Origin: Lagopus muta
Taxonomy: Eukaryota; Chordata; Aves; Galliformes; Phasianidae
Length of the DNA stretch: 64,000 bases
Assembly: GCF_023343835.1 (NCBI RefSeq)
Contig: NC_064434.1
Span: 3,763,505 to 3,827,504 of the forward strand
Reading direction: 5' to 3'
The notes below the pieces were generated by a model. That model was not told the DNA's origin. It made no database searches and saw only the letters and a program-made list of their open reading frames with translations. Shown here piece by piece: positions 53,062 to 64,000 of this stretch. Position 1 is the stretch's first letter. Each line of letters starts with the position of its first letter. The translations under genes and the position numbers were made by a program.

Positions 53062-54165
53062 GTCCAAACCCATCACTTACAGGAGATCTAGATATTTTTC
53101 ATATTAATGTCAGAATTTTCTGTTGTAGGACCCACGAGGAGAGGGCACTGAGCCCTCTAAGGCTTGAAGATCTGCACAGTAATTCTGTACACAGCAACCC
53201 CATTGCGTTATAAATGAAGCAGCAGGCACCACTCGCAGGGCATGCGCAAGCACACACCTCCTGCACACCCCCTCCAAGTGCTCAGACCTGTGGAGAATTT
53301 AAGCTCACATACAGTTATGGTATCCAGCCAAAAATAGTCTGAAGAGCACTCGTCTGGCCCAACCTTCCAGGATAAGGGCAAAGGTTTCATATCTCAAGCC
53401 AACATCTGACTGAAATAGAAACAACCTGCCCTGGGTATGCCAGCAAAGCCCCTCACTGCCTGAAGCATGAATGGGAGCTGAAACATCGGCATCCCAGCCC
53501 TGCAGGCCCACACAGTGCCCTCTGGCTAACCTCAACTTTAGCTCCTTCTCTTCTTGCCTCTCGCTCCTCCGCCCCGGAGGCACAGAGCCTGGGTGAAACG
53601 GTAAATCAGCGCCACATTAGGAATCAATCATCCAACAGAATCCTGAACCAGGCAGGATTTGAAACTACATCCCAGCCTCAGATGGGATCCCAGCCCTTCA
53701 CACAGGACTGGAAGATCCTTTCCTGAGCACTGGGAGCAAGCTCAGTTCCAAGCTGAGTAGCACGGGCATTAATAGCACATTGCTATAGAAGCACGTAGTT
53801 GAGCACCAACTTTGAAGCCTATGTGATGCCCAACAATGGACTCCAGCAGCATTCTCACCTTGAGAAAGAGCAGAGTTCCTTTGTTAACTCTTTTTAGCAT
53901 CATCCACCAAGCACCATGGTGTCAGCACTGCTCCAGCTCTGTGCTCCTTCTTAAATGGGAACAGAGAAGAGAGGTCAGCAAAGACAATGGCTGACTCCAA
54001 GGCAATCCAGGCAGAAGTGAATCTGAGAATTAAAAAGGTTATAAGGCTTTTGTTTTTGCTGCATGAATGTGGTTTCAAGGCCAAGTGCTCTCAAATCTCT
54101 GAATGACAGAGCAAACTGAAAACACAGAGTTTTTTGCAGAGCCTGATTTGGGATCTGAAGGGTGA
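53062..54165. other. Intergenic sequence
   Basis: 1.1 kb without recognised repeat or coding signal. Confidence 0.5.
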
Positions 54166-54515
54166 TCACAGAATCACAGCACTGCTGGGGTTGGAAGGGC
54201 TCTCGAGAAATCAAGTCCAACCCCTGCTAAAGCAGTTCCCTACAACAGATCACATAAGTTGGCATCCAGATGGGTCTTGAATACCTTCATAGAAGGAGAC
54301 TCCACCACCTCTCTGGGCAGCCTGTGCCAGTGCTCTGTCACCCTTACTACAAAGAAGTTCTTCTGCATGTTAGTACAGAACCTCCTATGTACAAGTTTCA
54401 GGTCATTGCTCCTTGCCCTATCGTTGTGCACTGATGAGAAGAGCTTAGCCTCATCCATTTGCCTCCCACCTCCCTTTAGAACAGCGATTAAAGCTATCTC
54501 CATCAGAACATCACT
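54166..54515 (-). mobile_element. CR1 fragment
   Basis: GATCACAGAATCACAGCACT, GGGTTGGAAGGGCTCTCGAG, ACCTCTCTGGGCAGCCTGTG. Minus-strand ORF2 end codons are readable. A T-run follows at about 54517. Confidence 0.93.
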
Positions 54516-55028
54516 TTTTTTTTTTTTTTGTTATTTTGAAGATGCAGAGATAAGAAGAAACATGGCTGAGCATAGACCAACTGGCTTTCCATACCCTACA
54601 AAAGGGGTAGGAGATCTACAAGTGACAGAAGGAAATCTGAAACCCAAACCGGGCTACAACCACCCACCTACAAAGCACAGCCCAGACACTTGCCTATGCC
54701 TTGCTAATATTTAAGTGTGCTGTATCTGCTTGTGACCAGCTGCCTACTGTACACAGCAATTGGAGTAATCAGCAGGAAGCGTAGATACAAGTGTCTGAGA
54801 GTCACTGCACAGACTGCCAAGGGATGGATCTGCTTCAAATGATCCACCACTTCTGCAGCAAAAGGAAAGCCTTCAGCACTCACGAGCATCCTTCTGCAAC
54901 ATGGACCAGAGTATCTATGCGATCTAATCACAGAATCACAGAATCACAGAATCACCCGGGTTGGAAGGGACCCCAAGGATCATGTAGTTCCAACCCCCCT
55001 GCCTAGCAGGGCCACCAAACATACACAT

Positions 55029-56429
55029 TCAGATCAGGTTGCCCAGGACCCCGTCCAACCTGGCCTTAAACACGTCCAAGGACGGGGCATCCACAACCTC
55101 CCTGGGCAGCCCGTTCCAGGGCCTAACCACTCTCCTAGTAAAGAACTTCCCCCTAACATCCAACCTAAATCTTCCCTCCTTCAACTTAAAACCATTTCCC
55201 CTAGTCCTGCTGTTGTCAGCCCTTTTGAAGAGTTTACTCCCCTCCTGGGTGTAGGTTCCCTTCAGGTATTGATAGGCTGCAATGAGGTCACCCCGCAGCC
55301 TTCTCTTCTCCAGGCTGAACAAGCCCAACTCCCTCAGCCTGTCCTCATAGGGGAGGTGCTCCAGCCCCCTGATCATCTTAGTCGCCCTCCTCTGGACCCT
55401 TTCCAAAATCTCAATGTCTTTCTTGTACTGAGGGCTCCACACCTGGACACAGTACTCCAGGTGGGGCCTCACAAGAGCCGAGTAGAGAGGGACAATCACC
55501 TCCCTGTCCCTGCTGGCCACCCCTCTCCTGATGGAGCCCAGGATCCCATTTGCCTTTCGAGCTGCCAGAGCGCACTGCTGGCTCATGTTCAGTCTCTCGT
55601 CCATCAGGACCCCCAGGTCCTTCTCTGCCGAGCTGCTCTCAAGGACCACTCCTCCCAGCCTGTACAGGTGCCTGGGGTTCTTCCGGCCCAAATGCAAAAC
55701 CCTGCACTTTGCCGTGTTGAACCTCATCAGGTTCACCCGAGCCCAGCCCTCCAGCCTGTCGAGGTCCCTCTGAATGGCATCCCTTCCTTCCAACGTATCA
55801 ACCGCACCACTCAGCTTGGTGTCGTCAGCAAACTTGCTGAGGGTGCACTCAATTCCCTCATCGATGTCATTAATAAAGATGTTAAAGAGCACCGGTCCCA
55901 AGACAGACCCTTGGGGGACACCACTTGTTACCGGCCTCCACCTGGACATAGAGCCATTGACCACCACCCTCTGTCTGCGGCCTTTCAACCAATTGCTTAT
56001 CCATCGGGTCGTCCACCCATCAAATCCACTTCCCTCCAATTTGGAGATGAGGATGTGGTGGGGGACCACGTCAAAGGCCTTGCTCAGGTCCAGGTAAATG
56101 ACATCGGTCGCCTTCCCTTCGTCCACCAATGCCGTCACTCCATCATAGAAGGCCACAAGATTAGTTAGGCATGACCTTCCTTTGGTGAAGCCGTGCTGGC
56201 TGTCTCGGATCACATGCTCATTCTTTATGTGACCGAGCATGTTGTCCAGGAGGATCTGTTCCATGATCTTCCCAGGCACGGAGGTGAGACTCACCGGCCT
56301 GTAGTTCCCCGGGTCCTCCCTGCTCCCCTTCTTGTATATGGGAGTGACGTGACCCTTCCTCCAGTCGTCCGGGACCTCACCTGACAGCCACGACTTCTCA
56401 AATATGATGGAGAGCGGCTCGACAACCAC
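55029..56429 (-). pseudogene. CR1 ORF2 reverse transcriptase, 466-codon open part
   Basis: Open frame with an uninterrupted non-LTR reverse transcriptase core. Residues 114-120 are DLSKAFD with the first metal-binding Asp, 170-179 are [10 protein letters not shown], and 200-203 are the catalytic FADD. The C-terminal CR1 region ([34 protein letters not shown]) runs to a stop at 55029-55031. The Met at 56429 is not the true start: homology continues upstream in another frame. It cannot make a working element because the endonuclease is missing. The long open frame suggests a fairly young insertion compared with the degraded CR1 copies around it. Confidence 0.9.
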
Positions 56430-56443
56430 CTCAGCCAGCTCCT

Positions 56444-56905
56444 TCAGGACCCTGGGATGCAGCCATCCGGCCCCATAGACTTGTATTCATTCAGTCTAAG
56501 GAGGCACTCTCGGACTTGCTCTGCCCTTACAGTGGGGAGGGATTTACCTCCTTGGTCCCCACATAGAGGTCTGGGGATGCAGGGTTCAGGGACGTGAAAA
56601 AGACTAGAATCCTGGCCACCAGTGAAGACCGAGGTGAAGAACTCATTCAGCACCTCAGCTTTCTCTTCATCTGTTGAAGCCAGTTCTCCTTTTAAATTTA
56701 CCAAAGTAGGTACGCCCGTTTTGGCCTGTCTCTTCTGGGCAATGTACCTGTAGAAGGTTTTCTTATTGTTTTTCACGTCCCTTGCCAAGTTCAGTTCTGC
56801 CTGCGCCTTGGCTTCCCTGATCCCACGTCTGCAAGTCCGGACGGCATTCCTGTACTCTTCCCAGGTGACACAGCCTTGTTTCCAGAGCTTGTACCGAGAT
56901 GACAA
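56444..56905 (-). pseudogene. CR1 ORF2 upstream part, frame-shifted from the RT core
   Basis: The minus-strand frame carries the CR1 segment before the RT core: ARDVKNNKKTFYRYIAQKRQ, then STDEEKAEVLNEFFTSVFTG, then [10 protein letters not shown]. It then runs into a stop at about 56444. Compared with the usual CR1 [13 protein letters not shown] order, the downstream residues are found in another frame. The break is therefore a loss of about one base at 56462/56463. The ATG near 57022 belongs to the TDH flank, not to CR1. Confidence 0.85.
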
Positions 56906-59524
56906 AGCAAAGACATCTGTAGAGAACTTTATTAAAGTAGGCATCACCCACAAATTGCAGGATTTGAAAAAAATATGTCCAACTTTTTTTTTTTTTCCCT
57001 GAATAGGTAACAGCTGCAACACTCAAATGTCATGGGAAAAGTCTAAGCCCAGGAGTCAGCCTTCATACTGGTAGAAGAAGTTGTGCACTCTGTATCACAC
57101 CAAGCTGGTTTAGTACAGAAAGTACTGCAGCAAAGTTACAACAGAAGTTACAGGGAAGATATGCAAAAAGAAAACAGGCATCGTTGGTCACAGGTTAAAA
57201 AACAGAATGCTCTTAAGTTAGTCAGCAACTTTTGGTAAACAACACACTGTTTAAAATGCCAAAGGTCTGATTTTCACCTGCATTTTTCACCTGATTTTTT
57301 TCCACCTGCACTTTAACAACTTAAAGCTTTTGTGCAATGCCACATTGAAGGACAGCTTGCTTCAGAAGAAAGGATTTTTCATTCTTCACTCCTTTTAGCA
57401 TCAACTAGAGCTCTGAACAAGGGCAAACGGAGTGGGACCCCATGACTTTCTCTGAATCAAAGAAATGGAATCAGACCCATCAACAACTCTTTGGCTGGCT
57501 TCATGGAATGGAGGACAAGGAGCCCCTTGGCACTGATTTAAGGAGGACTAGAATGGACAAAACTTCTTAAATCCTTTTAAGCCCTTTATCTGAAGGATCA
57601 GTGTAACAGTTTAATGGCAGACAATCCTGTTTTGGCAGGGCAGAGGACAAAACCAGAGTCAAACTATTTTTGGATGGTATGAACAAGTCCAACTTTGCTG
57701 GCCCATTGGCCCAAATATCACGCTGCAACAACATGAGAGCTACAACAGTGGTGAACATTTAAAAACTTGCCTTTTTCAGAAATGTAAACATCATAAAGAA
57801 AGTTTTAAGAACAGGCCACAACCCTAGAGGGGTTTTGAGCTTAAGTACCTGGGAAACGCACGCTTTGCCAACAGATAAAGCAGTAAGATGCATACAAAAC
57901 CAAGAGACACAAGTTTAATACGTGTTTAAAATGATTTCTGGTTTTCACCATATCATCTTGGAAGGTTACTTCATGAGAAAACCATTTTCCCTGTAGCATG
58001 GAGATTCCCTCACAAAGTGACAGAAACCAGGTCACGTCAGTTAGCCACTAACTGAAGAAACACTGCAGGGTCACAGAGTGAAGCAGGCTCACAGTTACCA
58101 AGGCCTTGCCACAGAGAACTTGGTGAACAACACAGACCAGAAAACACTGAATGTAATACCTACAAGGGCAGCTGGAGTATACAAGACAAAAAAAAGATGG
58201 AGAGCTTCATCTAGGGGATTTCCAGTCATTTTTTCTTTGGAAAAAGTAGAACACAATCCAAGTTTCCAGATGTTGCTTCTCAAGGCATACTATATTCCTA
58301 TAGCAGCCCATGGCTCGGATTCAAGACTGCTGTTTTACCTTAAAAGGCTTTCCTGTCTCTCCAGCCTGCCATTTCTCACTTTCAAAGTCTCGTGAGTAGC
58401 TTTTGGATACACATATCTTCTCTGCATCCTTCTACTATGATTCCCTTGTTAATCCCAGAATCTCCTGCGCATTAAAGTCAATGAGCAGAACACGCGTAAC
58501 TGTAGCTAGGAGATGGTTTCAGCCTCTGGAATCCTCTCTAAAGAACAGAAGTGTACCACAGTTACACATAAATAGCATCTACAAACACATCTGCAGCACA
58601 TACAGAAGCAGCCAACATGAACAGATTTCAAAGGCCGGCCTGACTCTAACGTAAATAAATCTCCATCATCAGCCCAACTTTAGAACTTGCTCCAGGCAGC
58701 ATGTCATAATGCTAGCATAGCAAACAACAGGGATAAGCAGAAGTAGCACTAATTAACAATAACCCCACTCCTGGGCATTGTCTTCTTGAGATAAACCCTG
58801 AATTCTCATAAATGTAACAGCTTTCTGTGTTTCGGATTTACTGATGTTAAAATGATGGCAGCAGCATTTTGAAATAGTAGGAAAAGCTTAGCTTGTAAAC
58901 CCTGTCATTTTTAAAGCACAAAGAGAATTCAAGTTATATTCCTCTTCACATTCATAGGCATTATAAGAAAGAAGTTACTTTGTATGCCCTACACACGGTA
59001 TGTTTATACAGTAATATATATAAATATGAAACACTAACCAAAATTTGACTTCAAACTAGAGTTGCAAAAACCCTGCCTGCAATTTGGAAACGTCAAGTAG
59101 CTCATTTCTCTCTTCTGTAAGCAGAGAGGAAAGAATCATAGATTACTACCATCTGATAACCTCCACTAGGGAAATGAAAAACAGTTTTAACACAGTGGGA
59201 TCTTCCTGAAACATCAGGTTTTCAGTACTGCCCCATGTTGCTTGCTGGATATGAGGCAGAAAGAATGACTGGAGATTCATGCTTTTTGTTCCTAGTTCCT
59301 TGAATGTGAAAGTTCTAGAATTCTGTACTATGGGTGCTTGGAGACAGCACCTGATGATGTTGTTTATCAAACAGAGCATTCCAGCTACACTGCACTTCTG
59401 CCCAACTCCATTGCTACTTAGGAAAGCTAATAATTGACATGCTTTAAGACTCAAAACTATACAACTGATTTAGCCATTTCTTCCTGGTCCTCTGTGGAAA
59501 TCTGGAAACATCTGATAAAACATT
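56906..59524 (-). other. TDH: Putative TDH 3' UTR
   Basis: About 2.6 kb after the TDH stop, with no CR1 and no convincing open frame. A canonical AATAAA on the minus strand occupies 56933-56928, at the far end, 20-30 bases before recognisable CR1 sequence begins. ATTAAA-type variants also occur on the minus strand near 57614 and 57913 and could give shorter transcripts. The minus strand also has an A-run at about 56997-56985. UTR extent is inferred. Confidence 0.5.
56928..56933 (-). terminator. TDH: Candidate TDH polyadenylation signal AATAAA
   Basis: Exact AATAAA read on the minus strand, downstream of the TDH stop. It lies 20-30 bases upstream of the 5' breakpoint of the long CR1, i.e. the usual cleavage distance. 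Use in vivo is not shown by sequence alone. Confidence 0.45.
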
Positions 59525-63990
<4,466 letters not shown>

Positions 63991-64000
63991 TCACAGTAAC

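Larger units (their letters stand above)
54926..56905 (-). mobile_element. Long CR1 LINE (non-LTR retrotransposon), 5' truncated, reverse transcriptase largely open
   Basis: About 2 kb on the minus strand. The 3' end is marked by three octamer units of the AATCACAG type at 54926-54949, the CR1 tail. CR1 ORF2 similarity starts near 56900 (LWKQGCVTWEEYRNAVRTCR on the minus strand). The element therefore lacks the endonuclease and 5' part, the usual 5' truncation of reverse transcription that stopped early. The reverse transcriptase and C-terminal region are readable in two frames (see the two ORF entries). There is no obvious target-site duplication, as expected for CR1. It lies just downstream of TDH on the same strand. 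Confidence 0.95.

Noticed and set aside
55269-56168. 299-codon plus-strand open frame
   Set aside because: It is the antisense of the CR1 reverse transcriptase frame and has no domain of its own.

Overview
This window is vertebrate nuclear DNA, almost certainly from a bird and probably a galliform such as chicken. Two things show this. It is littered with CR1 LINE fragments that carry the avian-type octamer tail (about 35 copies recognised by eye). It also holds two adjacent genes, FAM167A on + and TDH on -, with the same neighbour order and relative orientation as human 8p23.1 (TDH next to FAM167A, then BLK). There are no bacterial-style operons, phage or CRISPR features.

Layout. From 1 to about 21.5 kb I find no supported coding gene. 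This stretch holds scattered CR1 pieces, several exact ATGCAAAT octamer sites, and a GC-rich block (about 13.4-16.5 kb) that may contain a non-coding first exon of FAM167A. FAM167A coding exons lie at 21693-22064 and 31500-31763, separated by a 9.4 kb intron with at least five CR1 pieces. Together they encode a complete 211-residue protein. From 31.8 to 54.9 kb lie the FAM167A 3' flank, a 169-nt pure purine tract, many CR1 fragments and an unclassified repeat present twice; no gene there is convincing. From 54.9 to 56.9 kb is the longest CR1, with most of the reverse transcriptase frame open but a frameshift in it. From about 56.9 kb to the right edge is TDH on the minus strand: a long putative 3' UTR, the last coding exon at 59525-59664 and five more coding exons up to 63949. 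The 5' exons lie beyond the window.

The two genes do not work together biochemically. TDH encodes the mitochondrial enzyme that starts threonine breakdown to glycine and acetyl-CoA. FAM167A encodes a small, partly coiled-coil protein of poorly known function. Their convergent arrangement is conserved synteny. I see no sign of a wholly new biological system. The points most worth a second look are how CR1 copies sit against TDH processing signals, the uniform CR1 orientation around TDH, the octamer-motif cluster on the FAM167A/BLK side, the purine tract, and the unclassified duplicated repeat.
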